Origin: CAYPHA01 sp964410215
GTDB taxonomy: Bacteria > Calditrichota > Calditrichia > Calditrichales > CAYPHA01
Reading direction: 5' to 3'
Length of the DNA: 48,171 nt
NCBI GenBank assembly: GCA_964410215.1
Contig: CAYPHA010000033.1
Location: forward strand, 1 to 48,171
Below are positions 35,011 to 43,883 of the stretch, in pieces. The notes under the pieces are model-generated. The model searched no databases, was not told where the DNA came from, and saw only the letters and a list, made by a program, of their open reading frames with translations. The stretch's first letter is position 1, and every line of letters starts with the position of its first letter. The position numbers and the translations under genes are program-made.

Positions 35011-36588
35011 TTATCGCTCTGAATAAACGACTGAACCATTTAAAAACGTAGTTAAAACACGTGTATGTAAGATTTCTTTCATTGGTATTTCGAAAATATT
35101 CCTGTCAAGTACAATGATATCCGCCCGTTTTCCCGGAGCGAGCGTGCCGAGATAGGTTTCACTGCCGGATGCCGCAGCCACACCGACCGTATGAGCTTTA
35201 ACAGCTTCAAGCATGCTAATAGAATGCTCGGGATACCAGCTTTTATTCCCGGAATCAAGCAAGTATTTACGTTCGACGGCAGAAAAGATATTCCGAAAGG
35301 GATTTGGATCGGCTACGGGTGAATCACTTCCGAAGGAGACAACGGTATTCTGGTCAAGCAATTCCCTGATCGGATAGGCGTATCTGGAGAGATCGCCCCA
35401 GTGCAGTTTGGCGACTTCGACGTCATCGGCAATATGGGAAGGTTGCATGGAGGCAACAATGCCATATGCGCTGAACCGGGGAAGGTCTTCCGGATTGATC
35501 AGTTGTGCATGTTCCATTCTCTGGATCAGTTTGAACTGTTGTTGCCAGGGAAGGGCTTTTTCGAAGGCATTCAATGTTTTGTTCACGGCGCGATTCCCGA
35601 TTGCATGAATGGTACTGCTCAGGCCGCTGCTTGCCGCTTTGGCTACCCGTTCTGTCAGTGTTTCTTCCGTTATGGTGGAAATCCCGGTATAACCCGGATT
35701 GGTTTGATAGCTTTCAAATAAATCAGCCGTCTGTGAGCCCAGGGAACCGTCCGTAAAGAATTTTATTCCTCCAAGTCGAAGCCATTCATCGCCAAAGCCG
35801 GAAACCAGTCCTGCTTCGATAAGTTGTTCCAGATGAATTTGCGGGAGATGACAGGTAATGCGTATGCGCAGTTTATGTTTTCTGTGCAGTTGCTGAAGCT
35901 GTTTCCATGTATTTAATTCTTCGATGGCATTAACGGAAGTAATACCCAGTTTATGAAAATGTCCGGTAAATATATCCATCAGTTCTTCCAGCTCTGCAGG
36001 AGATACATTGGTAAAGCGCTGGTATATAGTCTCGCAGGCCATTTCATGGAGTAATCCTGTAGGTGTGCCGTCAGTATCCCTTACGATCCGGCCGTTTTCC
36101 GGATCGGGTGTTCTGCTGTCGATGCCTGCTTCCTGCAAAGCTAAAGAATTAACCCACAGGGTGTGCAGATCTTTCGAAGCAAGGGCAACCGGAGTCGCCG
36201 GAAAAGCAGTATCAAGCATAGAACGATGCGGTTGGCTGTCCTTCCACAGATTCGGATTGAATCCCGCTCCGAGGACCCAGGTTTCGGTTTGGGCCGGAAA
36301 ATGTTTTTTCAGAAGGGTTACCACCTCTTCCGGAGAGCGGCATGGTTCAAGGTTGATCTGCTGCAATCTCAGGGCTGTAGGAATGATATGCAGGTGACTG
36401 TCGCCAAAAGCAGGTAGAACACAGGCTTGTTTTAAATCGGTTTTTTCGATAGTGAAGCTTCCGGACGAAGGGCGGTTATGCGCATCGCCGCAGGCGATAA
36501 TGGTACCACCGGCAAACAATATCCAGTCACAGGGTTTTTCGCGGGCTAGTGTATAAATTTTTGCATTGTACAGGAGGGTATGGACCAT
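35011..36588 (-). CDS. YtcJ-like metal-dependent amidohydrolase
   Basis: From ATG 36588 the product has 525 residues. The first metal site is LPAFGDSHLHIIP, the later Asp is in VVSFGSDSPVADPNP, and the C-terminal beta-sandwich closes with LGTLAPGKRADIIVLDRNIFE. This is the YtcJ/amidohydrolase 3 group, whose substrates are poorly known. The frame is open to TTG 36612 as well, but the conserved start TLLYNAKIYTL follows the ATG. The start is only 23 bases past the rpoZ terminator T-tract, so expression may rely on read-through. Confidence 0.87.
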   Translation of the reverse strand: MVHTLLYNAKIYTLAREKPCDWILFAGGTIIACGDAHNRPSSGSFTIEKTDLKQACVLPAFGDSHLHIIPTALRLQQINLEPCRSPEEVVTLLKKHFPAQTETWVLGAGFNPNLWKDSQPHRSMLDTAFPATPVALASKDLHTLWVNSLALQEAGIDSRTPDPENGRIVRDTDGTPTGLLHEMACETIYQRFTNVSPAELEELMDIFTGHFHKLGITSVNAIEELNTWKQLQQLHRKHKLRIRITCHLPQIHLEQLIEAGLVSGFGDEWLRLGGIKFFTDGSLGSQTADLFESYQTNPGYTGISTITEETLTERVAKAASSGLSSTIHAIGNRAVNKTLNAFEKALPWQQQFKLIQRMEHAQLINPEDLPRFSAYGIVASMQPSHIADDVEVAKLHWGDLSRYAYPIRELLDQNTVVSFGSDSPVADPNPFRNIFSAVERKYLLDSGNKSWYPEHSISMLEAVKAHTVGVAAASGSETYLGTLAPGKRADIIVLDRNIFEIPMKEILHTRVLTTFLNGSVVYSER

Positions 36589-36610
36589 AACGCACCATTT
36601 CGATACTGGC

Positions 36611-36638
36611 AAAAAAAAAGCCCCTGCGGGCAGGGGCT
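36611..36638 (-). terminator. Rho-independent terminator of rpoZ
   Basis: AGCCCCTG (36619-36626) and CAGGGGCT (36631-36638) pair with loop CGGG; on the - strand the stem is followed by a run of nine T. It lies 5 bases after the rpoZ stop. Confidence 0.9.
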
Positions 36639-36643
36639 GTCAG

Positions 36644-36955
36644 CTAAAGTTGTTCTTCAATTTCCTCTTCGTCTTTCTCAATATAAAATGCCCGGATCTT
36701 ATCCGCAAAAAACTCACCCTGGGCAACCACTGTTGGATTTATTTCTCTTTCAAATTTCATATCTTCCATTAATTCGCGGTCATAAATATCCGCTTCATCA
36801 TAAAGATCCATATCATTCAGGATTTCATTTTCCTTTTTCTTCTGGATACGATCTGAATTAATCTGACGGGCGCGGGCGGCAATAAGCAGACAGGATTCGT
36901 ATATATTCAGATGACGGTTATTGAAATCTCGTAAATCCAATGTTTTAATGGCCAT
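36644..36955 (-). CDS. rpoZ: RNA polymerase omega subunit
   Basis: From ATG 36955 the product has 103 residues. The segment NIYESCLLIAARARQINSDR is the omega signature, and the C-terminal half is acidic (DKIRAFYIEKDEEEIEEQL). AGGAGG stands 9 bases upstream of this ATG, so the longer open frame (to 37003) is not used. Omega helps assemble and stabilise RNA polymerase. The arrangement of the C-terminal part with KKKENEILNDMDLYDEADIY is FCB-like and divergent from proteobacterial RpoZ. Confidence 0.8.
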   Translation of the reverse strand: MAIKTLDLRDFNNRHLNIYESCLLIAARARQINSDRIQKKKENEILNDMDLYDEADIYDRELMEDMKFEREINPTVVAQGEFFADKIRAFYIEKDEEEIEEQL

Positions 36956-37218
36956 AAAAAGAAACCTCCTAATTGTCGAAAAAACCATGTAATTTAAGGT
37001 CATTACGGGCTCTTGTCAATTAAATATTCAGGATATTTTTATGGGAACCGGTTTTATTGGTTTTTTATTAATTGAAAAGCTGCATCAGATTGGTTATTTT
37101 TATAAACGAGACATCAGCGGAAACTTTTAAAGAGAATGTGTGTAATATATTTAAACAACCGCGTTTAATGTTCCGGGCATAAACCCGGGACTTCATATTT
37201 AATTGCAAGGGAGGTATT

Positions 37219-37566
37219 ATGTCATCAAATCATGAGGGTAATCTGTTCAAGGGGATGTTAGTTGGTGGTGCCATAGGATTTGCCCTGGGTGTATTGTTTG
37301 CCCCGAAGAGTGGAAAGGATTTACGGGATGAGTTGATGGGCGAGAGCGATGACATTCTGGGTAAGGCCAGGAACGAGCTCGATAAAATCAAAAATGAGCT
37401 GAACGATCTGAAAGACAAGATTTCAGAGACGATCGATAAGAGTAAGGGCATTTTTGACAAAGGGCACGAAACGGCTACTGAAGAAAAAGATTTTGAAGCG
37501 GAAGTAAACTCCATGGAAGAGGAAAAAGAAGAAAAAAAGTCCACGCGGAGAACCAAAAAGAGCTGA
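37219..37566 (+). CDS. YtxH domain protein
   Basis: A 115-residue protein with a glycine-rich membrane helix, GMLVGGAIGFALGVLFAPKSGK (residues 12-33), which is the YtxH signature. It is followed by a charged amphipathic/coiled region (35-80) and a Lys/Glu-rich tail. GGGAGG precedes the ATG. YtxH proteins are linked to envelope stress in Firmicutes; the exact role is not known. The DUF948-like gene follows 42 bases later, a common pairing (YtxH-YtxG). Confidence 0.88.
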   Translation: MSSNHEGNLFKGMLVGGAIGFALGVLFAPKSGKDLRDELMGESDDILGKARNELDKIKNELNDLKDKISETIDKSKGIFDKGHETATEEKDFEAEVNSMEEEKEEKKSTRRTKKS

Positions 37567-37608
37567 CTCTCGTTGCTCCGGTAAACAATTTACATTGAGG
37601 ATTTGAGA

Positions 37609-37977
37609 ATGACTGGATTATGGGAAACCGCTCTGGCTTTTTTGCTGATTTCTCTGGCAGTTCTTGCGTTCCAGGTAATTTTTCTCATTCTTCGGGCAAA
37701 GGATACGGTTAAACGTTTAAATACGACCCTGGATGTATTGAACAAAGATTTGCCTGAAATGATGGAAAATCTGACCAAGATTTCCGGTTCGGTTGCGAAA
37801 AGCAGTGAAAGATTTGAAACAGCGATCGAGGATATTGCAGAAATCGAGCAGATTGTCAGCAAAGAAATAAAAGATCCGCTTAAAAATATTGCTCAGGCAC
37901 TGTCAACTATATTGCAGTTGGCCAACAGGATATTTTTTCGTAAATCCGCTAAACAAAAAAACGGTGCTAAAAAATAG
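37609..37977 (+). CDS. DUF948/YtxG-like membrane-anchored protein
   Basis: From ATG 37609 the product has 122 residues: an N-terminal membrane helix (about 8-29, ALAFLLISLAVLAFQVIFLI) and a long helical region with heptad-like repeats (TVKRLNTTLDVLNKDLPEMM). This is the DUF948 pattern. A TTG two codons earlier is possible; GAGG stands 9 bases before the ATG. It is probably co-transcribed with the YtxH gene. Confidence 0.8.
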   Translation: MTGLWETALAFLLISLAVLAFQVIFLILRAKDTVKRLNTTLDVLNKDLPEMMENLTKISGSVAKSSERFETAIEDIAEIEQIVSKEIKDPLKNIAQALSTILQLANRIFFRKSAKQKNGAKK

Positions 37978-37990
37978 CACCGTTTTTTTA
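37955..37990. terminator. Two-way terminator between the DUF948-like gene and ilvE
   Basis: ACGGTGCTA (37961-37969) and TAGCACCGT (37975-37983) pair around an A-rich loop. A-tracts upstream and T-tracts downstream let it serve both convergent genes. It overlaps the last codons and stop of the DUF948-like gene. Confidence 0.9.
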
Positions 37991-37998
37991 CAAAGGTA

Positions 37999-39030
37999 TC
38001 AGTCTAAAACAATTTTATGGTTCCAGCCGAAGGTATCTTCCTCCATGCCTTTCTGAATGCCCGTCAGCATATTATATAACTTCATTGTCCGTTCGCCCGG
38101 CTCGTCGGTGTCGCAGTAGGTAACCGTTTGGTCTTTATAGGTGATGCTTTTTACAGGCGTAATGACGGCAGCCGTACCACAGCAACCAGCTTCCTGAAAC
38201 GTGTTAATTTCATCGATGTGCACCGGACGTTTTTCGACTTTCATGCCAAGTTTTTTTTCGGCAAGGGTCATCAGGCTTTTGTTGGTAATGCTGGGGAGTA
38301 TTGAATGAGATTGAGGTGTTATATAGGCGTTCTCCGGCGTAATACCAAAGAAATTTGCCGGCCCGGATTCATCGATATATTTTTTCTCACGGGCATCGAG
38401 ATAGAGTACTTCATTATAACCGAGGTCGCGTGCTTTTTTAGAAACTCTCAAACTGGCGGCGTAATTGCCACCCACTTTGACATCGCCGACGCCATCGGGT
38501 GCCGCCCTGTCCATGGATTCTTCCACATAGAGCCGTATTGGTTTTATTCCGGATTTAAAATAGGGCCCTACCGGTGTGCAGAAGATGGTGAAGAGATATT
38601 CTTCGGAAGGTTTTACACCGATAATACCGGAGATTCCAAGCAGAAGCGGCCTGATATAAAGACTGGCGCCGCTGCCATAGGGTGGTATAAAGCGTTTATT
38701 CAGTTTAACAATTTTCTCTACAGCTTTGATAAACATATCTTCCGGAAACGGCTGCATGAGGATTTTTTCGGCGGAGTTCTTCATCCTCCGGGCATTTTCT
38801 TCGACACGAAAAACGGAAATGGTGCCGTCCTGCTGCTCAAAAGCTTTGAGTCCTTCGAACGCTTCCTGTCCGTAATGCAGGCATGTAGCCGCCATATTTA
38901 AATGAAGGGTATCGTCTTCAACTACCCTGGCATCTTCCCATTTCCCGTTTCTGAAATAATATTCCAGGTGGCAGTCGGTTTTCATAAAACCGAATGTCAG
39001 TTCAGACCAATTTAAATCTGCTCTTTCCAT
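37999..39030 (-). CDS. ilvE: Branched-chain amino acid aminotransferase (fold IV)
   Basis: A 343-residue aminotransferase of the longer (eukaryote-like, type II) BCAT form. The PLP lysine is K185 in VGDVKVGGNYAASL, and other matches are CLHYGQEAFEGLKAF, YIRPLLLGI and GPANFFGI. It interconverts Leu, Ile and Val with their keto acids. GGAG stands 6 bases before the ATG. The leader contains an attenuator-like hairpin and a short open frame. Confidence 0.95.
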   Translation of the reverse strand: MERADLNWSELTFGFMKTDCHLEYYFRNGKWEDARVVEDDTLHLNMAATCLHYGQEAFEGLKAFEQQDGTISVFRVEENARRMKNSAEKILMQPFPEDMFIKAVEKIVKLNKRFIPPYGSGASLYIRPLLLGISGIIGVKPSEEYLFTIFCTPVGPYFKSGIKPIRLYVEESMDRAAPDGVGDVKVGGNYAASLRVSKKARDLGYNEVLYLDAREKKYIDESGPANFFGITPENAYITPQSHSILPSITNKSLMTLAEKKLGMKVEKRPVHIDEINTFQEAGCCGTAAVITPVKSITYKDQTVTYCDTDEPGERTMKLYNMLTGIQKGMEEDTFGWNHKIVLD

Positions 39031-39072
39031 TAAAAACTCCTGTATTAGCGGTGGATTGCTTTTAAAAGTAAA

Positions 39073-39111
39073 AACCCCTTATTAAATTTGGTTTCTATTC
39101 AACAAGGGGTT
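39073..39111 (-). promoter_or_regulatory. Terminator-like hairpin in the ilvE leader
   Basis: On the - strand, AACCCCTTGTT (39111-39101) pairs with AATAAGGGGTT (39083-39073) with one mismatch and is followed by TTTTTACTTTT. It is 43 bases upstream of ilvE and could end transcription early. A 6-codon open frame overlaps its 5' arm. Confidence 0.5.
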
Positions 39112-39119
39112 CTTTCCAT
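39099..39119 (-). CDS. Possible 6-codon leader ORF upstream of ilvE
   Basis: ATG at 39119 follows GGAGG by 4 bases and codes for MERTPC, then TGA at 39101-39099. Its start, TTAATGGAAAGA, is the same 12 bases as the ilvE start. It has no Leu, Ile or Val codons, which argues against classical attenuation by charged tRNA. Whether it is translated is not known. Confidence 0.3.
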   Translation of the reverse strand: MERTPC

Positions 39120-39287
39120 TAAGCCTCCAGACAGTAAAATACACTTAAAATTTTGTCGCCCTAAAAAGCCTGTATATCAACACTTTTTAAGGATTGGACA
39201 TTCTAAAAAAAAGTGGAACATTAGAGACATAGTATATAAGTTATATTAAAAAAAAACAAATCTTTTTAAAATCTGCAGGTGGTAAAA

Positions 39288-39926
39288 ATGAAACGTTTTT
39301 TAGCTGCTATCATGCTGTTTCTTTGGGGCTTTGCATGGGGTCAATCCCCGTATGATCTGGTCGACATACATAAAATAAATCCGAATATCCGTTTGGATAT
39401 AAGGTATGCGACGGAAAACAATTTCATTGGCAGGGCGGTTTATCCTGATGATCGCTGTTTTGTAAGATATGCAGCCGCCGTCAGACTGGATTCGATCCAG
39501 AAAGAGCTAGAGGAAATCGGACTTGGGTTGAAAATATTTGATGGTTTCCGGCCGCTGGAGGTCCAGTGCCTGATGTGGGAAGTCATGCCCGATCCGCGCT
39601 ATGTGGCAAATCCCTATAAAAACGGCTCGCGGCATAATCGCGGGGCTGCTGTTGATGTGTCACTAGTGGACAGCAGTGGCAAAGAGCTTAAAATGCCTAC
39701 AGGATTCGATGATTTTACGGTACGGGCACACCAAGCTTATCAGAAACTGCCGTCTGCTGTAAAACGAAACCGCTGGATCCTCCGTACGATTATGGAAAAA
39801 TATGGATTCAAACCTATCACATCGGAATGGTGGCATTATGATCTTAAGAATTGGCAGCGATTCGATATTATCGATGTCCCTTTGGAAAAATTACTGGAAA
39901 CCGAAATTATTTACAAAATAAAATAG
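39288..39926 (+). CDS. Exported D-alanyl-D-alanine dipeptidase (VanX/DdpX, M15D)
   Basis: From ATG 39288 the product has 212 residues with a signal peptide (MKRFLAAIMLFLWGFAWGQ). Zinc site: H116 and D123 in SRHNRGAAVD, H183 in SEWWHYD with the catalytic E180. The early VDIHKINPNIRLDIRYAT is typical. AGGTGG stands 5 bases before the ATG. In the envelope it would split D-Ala-D-Ala released from peptidoglycan. A transporter gene follows 30 bases later; together they may form a wall-peptide recycling pair. It is not evidence of vancomycin resistance: no VanH/VanA genes are present. Confidence 0.88.
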   Translation: MKRFLAAIMLFLWGFAWGQSPYDLVDIHKINPNIRLDIRYATENNFIGRAVYPDDRCFVRYAAAVRLDSIQKELEEIGLGLKIFDGFRPLEVQCLMWEVMPDPRYVANPYKNGSRHNRGAAVDVSLVDSSGKELKMPTGFDDFTVRAHQAYQKLPSAVKRNRWILRTIMEKYGFKPITSEWWHYDLKNWQRFDIIDVPLEKLLETEIIYKIK

Positions 39927-39956
39927 GCGATCATCTATTTTTAAAAGGGAACTATA

Positions 39957-41342
39957 ATGACACAGAATCATGAAGGACGACCGCGTCCACCTGCTCCTGT
40001 GCGCTGGGCGGTGCTGGTTTTTACCAGCCTGGCCATGTTCGGGAATTATTATGTTTATGACAGCATCAGTCCTCTGGCGGATATCCTGGCATCGAATCTC
40101 AATTTCACAGATGCCGATATAGGGACGTTGAATGCAATTTACAGTCTTCCCAATATCATTATGGTTGTAATCGGGGGGTTATTGATCGACCGGCTGGGAC
40201 CGCGGCGGTCGTCATTTATTTTTTCGATGCTGTGCATGCTGGGGGCGGTTGTAACGGCGTTAACGCCGCATTTTGTCATTATGGTTATCGGACGGCTGAT
40301 TTTTGGTCTGGGAGCGGAGTCATTGATCGTTGCCATTACCACAATCATCGCCCGTTGGTTTAAGGGTAATGAGTTATCATTTGCATTCGGCCTTAACCTC
40401 ACGATCGCCCGTCTGGGGACGTTTACGGCATTAAATTCTCCGACCTGGGGTTCGGCGTTTTATGAAAACTGGCAGGGGCCGTTGCTGGTATCGGTTGGTG
40501 CTGCTGTTATCTCGGTACTCTCCATCATCATATACATGACCATAGATAACCGCTCGGAAAAGCGCTACTATCTTGGTGATTTTGAGAACCAGGATAAAAT
40601 CAACCTGAAAGAGGTGTTTGTATTCAGCCGTTCGTTCTGGCTGATTACGCTGCTTTGTGTAACCTTTTATTCAGCCATTTTTCCCTTTCAGACCTTTGCC
40701 GTTAAGTTTTTCATCCAGGAGCATTTTACGGCACTTGATACGGATGTAGCGCGCTCGATGGGAGGTTTCCTGACGAGTCTGCTTATACTTACGGCGATGG
40801 TCATGACACCGCTGTTTGGTTTACTGGCTGACAAGATCGGGAAACGGGCGACATTGATGCTTATAGGATCATTTATGCTGATCCCGGTCTATCTTGTGAT
40901 GACGTATGTGAAGGTCGATCCGGAGATATCGCAGTCGCTTCTGGACAGTCTGGCTGTTTCCGTAAAGGGGGATGGCGGATTTCTGGGTGGATTATCGCAT
41001 TTCTTTTATATGATTCGTGTTCTTGTGATATATTATCCAAATTTGTTGGTGACAATGGGCGTTATGGGTCTATCTTTTTCTTTAATACCGGCGGTCATGT
41101 GGCCGTCTGTTGCCCTCATTGTAGAGGATAATAAGCTTGGAACGGCATACGGTTTCATGACGATGATTCAGAATGTAGGGTTAGCCGGGTTTAATTTTCT
41201 CATAGGCTGGGCCAATGATATCAGTGGCGGTTACACCTTGGGAATGTGGATTTTTTCATCGCTGGGATTTTTCGGGCTGTTATTTGCCTGGTTGTTAAAA
41301 AAGCAGGAACTGGGTGCTTCGGGCCACGGTTTGGAAGCCTGA
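39957..41342 (+). CDS. MFS transporter, MFSD1-like
   Basis: A 461-residue transporter with 12 membrane segments. The loop GGLLIDRLGPRRSS is the MFS motif after TM2. The stretches IIARWFKGNELSFAFGLNLTIARLG and FLGFFGLLFAWLLKKQEL-like C-terminus resemble MFSD1-type proteins, of which the animal member moves dipeptides out of the lysosome. The upstream dipeptidase gene (30 bases away) fits a dipeptide or amino-acid cargo. The assignment of cargo is inferred. Confidence 0.8.
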   Translation: MTQNHEGRPRPPAPVRWAVLVFTSLAMFGNYYVYDSISPLADILASNLNFTDADIGTLNAIYSLPNIIMVVIGGLLIDRLGPRRSSFIFSMLCMLGAVVTALTPHFVIMVIGRLIFGLGAESLIVAITTIIARWFKGNELSFAFGLNLTIARLGTFTALNSPTWGSAFYENWQGPLLVSVGAAVISVLSIIIYMTIDNRSEKRYYLGDFENQDKINLKEVFVFSRSFWLITLLCVTFYSAIFPFQTFAVKFFIQEHFTALDTDVARSMGGFLTSLLILTAMVMTPLFGLLADKIGKRATLMLIGSFMLIPVYLVMTYVKVDPEISQSLLDSLAVSVKGDGGFLGGLSHFFYMIRVLVIYYPNLLVTMGVMGLSFSLIPAVMWPSVALIVEDNKLGTAYGFMTMIQNVGLAGFNFLIGWANDISGGYTLGMWIFSSLGFFGLLFAWLLKKQELGASGHGLEA

Positions 41343-41348
41343 TGGCGC

Positions 41349-41374
41349 GTATTGCGACATTAATGTCGCAATAC
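41349..41374 (+). terminator. Perfect 26-base palindrome after the MFS gene
   Basis: GTATTGCGACAT (41349-41360) is followed by TA and by its exact reverse complement (41363-41374), 6 bases past the MFS stop. A weak A-rich stretch follows, but no T-run, so it may be a terminator without a clear tail or a protein-binding site. Confidence 0.55.
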
Positions 41375-41567
41375 ATGATGCTAAAAAATCGTAAAATCCA
41401 TAAAAAAATTAAAATAAAATGAATAATAGTTGAGAAACAACAGATTGCCAAAAGCGTTTTGATTATTCAAATTACGCAATGCATAGGAATATTTAAGATA
41501 AAATCTTAATTAAATTCACTTGAATGAATGACGTAGTAAATTGAAAGTAAATTGAAAGCAAGCATTC

Positions 41568-43883
41568 ATGCAACTGACCTGGATAAGTCTGATCACATTT
41601 GCGGGCGCGATATTGGCGCCCTGGATCTGCAAAAAAAGCGGCCGCTCCATATCCGGATGGCTCCTGGCAACGATCCCGGCAGCTATAACCGTGCATTTGT
41701 TTTTTCTTCTACCGGGTATCATAAATGGACAGACCATACGTGAAAGCACGAGCTGGATTCCTGCCCTGGCGATTGATTTTTCTTTCTACCTGGATGGCCT
41801 GAGTCTGCTTTTTGCCTTACTGGTTAGCGGAATCGGAACGCTGATTGTTATATACGGCAGCGCCTATCTCGAAGAATCGAGGCATCTCGGTCGTTTTTAC
41901 AGCTTCACATTGCTGTTTATGGGGGCCATGCTGGGACTGGTGCTGGCCGATAATCTGGTTACTTTATTTATTTACTGGGAACTGACCGGGATCAGCTCTT
42001 ACCTGTTGATCGGATACAAGCATCATAGTGAAGCTTCCCGTCGGGCTGCATTGCAGGCATTACTTGTCACCGGAGCCGGCGGTCTGGCCCTATTAGCCGG
42101 TTTTATCATTTTAGGAAATCTCAAAGGATCCTATGAATTAAGCGAACTGATCATGATGCAGGGCATGACTCAGGAAAACAGCCTGTATGTGCCTGTTATG
42201 CTTTTAATTCTTGCCGGAGCATTTACAAAGTCAGCGCAATTTCCTTTCCATTTCTGGCTGCCGAATGCCATGGAAGCTCCCACACCGGTAAGCGCTTACC
42301 TGCATTCCGCTACCATGGTAAAAGCAGGGATTTACCTGTTATCGCGCCTGAATCCGGTGCTGGGTAATACAGCATTCTGGCATATCAGCCTCTCACTCGC
42401 GGGTGCCGTTACCATGTTATACGGCGCCATCCTCGCTGTTCGTCAACATGACTTAAAAAAAATGCTGGCTTATTCAACCATCAGCGCGCTCGGTACACTG
42501 GTCCTGCTTTTAGGAATCGATACGCAAGAGGCTTTTAAAGCCGCATTTATTTTCATGATCGTACATGCCCTGTACAAGGGGGCTCTCTTTATGATTACCG
42601 GTATTATTGATCACTACACGGCTACCCGTGATATCCGGAAACTGACCGCCCTGGCCAAACGCCTCCCGCTTATCAATCCGGCGGTCATCCTGGCCGCTTT
42701 GTCCATGGCCGGATTGCCGCCTTTGCTCGGCTTTATCAGCAAAGAGCTGGTTTATGAAGCAAAAATGCAGGCACCCAACGCCGCCTGGCTTATTACTACC
42801 TTCGGTGTCGCTGCCAATATGTTAATGGTTGCTCTTGCAGGACGTATATTGATGAAACCTTTTTTCAGTAAACCGGCAAAGGGTGAAACAATACGCGCAG
42901 AAAAACTAAGGCCGGCTTACTGGTTTGGCCCCCTGTTACTGAGTATGATCGGTCTGATTGTTGGCATGTTCCCGGACCTGCTCGGAACCGTTCTACTGGA
43001 ACCGGCACTGGCGGCTATCGACGCCCGTTTTATAGATATTAAGCTGGCCTTGTGGCATGGTTTCAATCCGGTTCTCCTACTGAGTTTGCTTACATTTGCA
43101 GGGGGTATTCTTATCTACCTGTTATTACGTCAATATTACGATCAATTCCTTAAAGTGCGCTTACCCGATATGCTTAAAGCCGATATGCTCTATGATACAT
43201 TTCTGACGGCATTCACCCGGTCAGCGGAAATCATTACGAATAGTATACAGAACGGTATGCTTAGGCGTTACCTGTTTATCATCATAAGCTTTCCCCTGCT
43301 TATAATCGTGGTTTATATCATTCTGAGACAAACGCCCATCGAGCCCATCCCACCTGATGATATTACAATCGGTGGTGTACTGTTTTCTATAATGATCGTA
43401 TCCGCTGCCCTGGTTGCCGCCTTTACCCGTTCACGGTTAATGGCCATTGTGGCCCTTGGCGTCATCGGCTTCTCCGTTGCCCTGATATTCTTGAGCTACG
43501 GTGCACCGGACCTGGCTATTACACAGTTCTCAGTGGAAACGCTTGCCGTCATCGTATTTGTGCTGGTGCTTCGTAAGCTTCCCCGGTTTCGTCCGTACAC
43601 CAGGTTATCGGCCCGGCTACGGGATGGCATTCTTGCCGGAACGGTTGGCCTGGGTATGAGTATTTTCGCCTATGCCATTCTGAGTGCACCGGTGGATAAA
43701 ACCGTGAGTTCCTTTTATGCCATGAACAGTTATCTGCAGGCCAGGGGGAAGAATGTGGTAAATGTGATACTGGTCGATTTCCGCAGCCTGGATACACTCG
43801 GGGAGATTTCGGTCTTACTGGTAGCCGCTGTTGGCATTATTGCCATGATGCGGCACACATTTACGAAAGAAAACGAATCATGA
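41568..43883 (+). CDS. mrpA: Mrp Na+/H+ antiporter subunit A
   Basis: A 771-residue subunit, related to NuoL of complex I. The key Glu is E138 in FIYWELTGISSYLL and the Lys is K221 in AFTKSAQFPFHFWLPNAME. The C-terminal part (from about 580) carries the DUF4040/MrpB-like helices, ending with LVAAVGIIAMMRHTF. Together with the other six subunits it exchanges cytoplasmic Na+ for H+. The upstream 225 bases are AT-rich and carry a palindrome at 41493-41509 and a repeated GTAAATTGAAA near 41533-41557. The ribosome-binding site is weak. Confidence 0.95.
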   Translation: MQLTWISLITFAGAILAPWICKKSGRSISGWLLATIPAAITVHLFFLLPGIINGQTIRESTSWIPALAIDFSFYLDGLSLLFALLVSGIGTLIVIYGSAYLEESRHLGRFYSFTLLFMGAMLGLVLADNLVTLFIYWELTGISSYLLIGYKHHSEASRRAALQALLVTGAGGLALLAGFIILGNLKGSYELSELIMMQGMTQENSLYVPVMLLILAGAFTKSAQFPFHFWLPNAMEAPTPVSAYLHSATMVKAGIYLLSRLNPVLGNTAFWHISLSLAGAVTMLYGAILAVRQHDLKKMLAYSTISALGTLVLLLGIDTQEAFKAAFIFMIVHALYKGALFMITGIIDHYTATRDIRKLTALAKRLPLINPAVILAALSMAGLPPLLGFISKELVYEAKMQAPNAAWLITTFGVAANMLMVALAGRILMKPFFSKPAKGETIRAEKLRPAYWFGPLLLSMIGLIVGMFPDLLGTVLLEPALAAIDARFIDIKLALWHGFNPVLLLSLLTFAGGILIYLLLRQYYDQFLKVRLPDMLKADMLYDTFLTAFTRSAEIITNSIQNGMLRRYLFIIISFPLLIIVVYIILRQTPIEPIPPDDITIGGVLFSIMIVSAALVAAFTRSRLMAIVALGVIGFSVALIFLSYGAPDLAITQFSVETLAVIVFVLVLRKLPRFRPYTRLSARLRDGILAGTVGLGMSIFAYAILSAPVDKTVSSFYAMNSYLQARGKNVVNVILVDFRSLDTLGEISVLLVAAVGIIAMMRHTFTKENES

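Noticed and set aside
36956..37218. Possible small gene between rpoZ and the YtxH gene
   Set aside because: AT-rich with no supported start and ribosome-binding site other than those of the two divergent genes.
39288..39926. VanX-like gene as part of a vancomycin-resistance cluster
   Set aside because: No VanH, ligase or VanRS genes; a signal peptide points to an envelope peptide-recycling enzyme.
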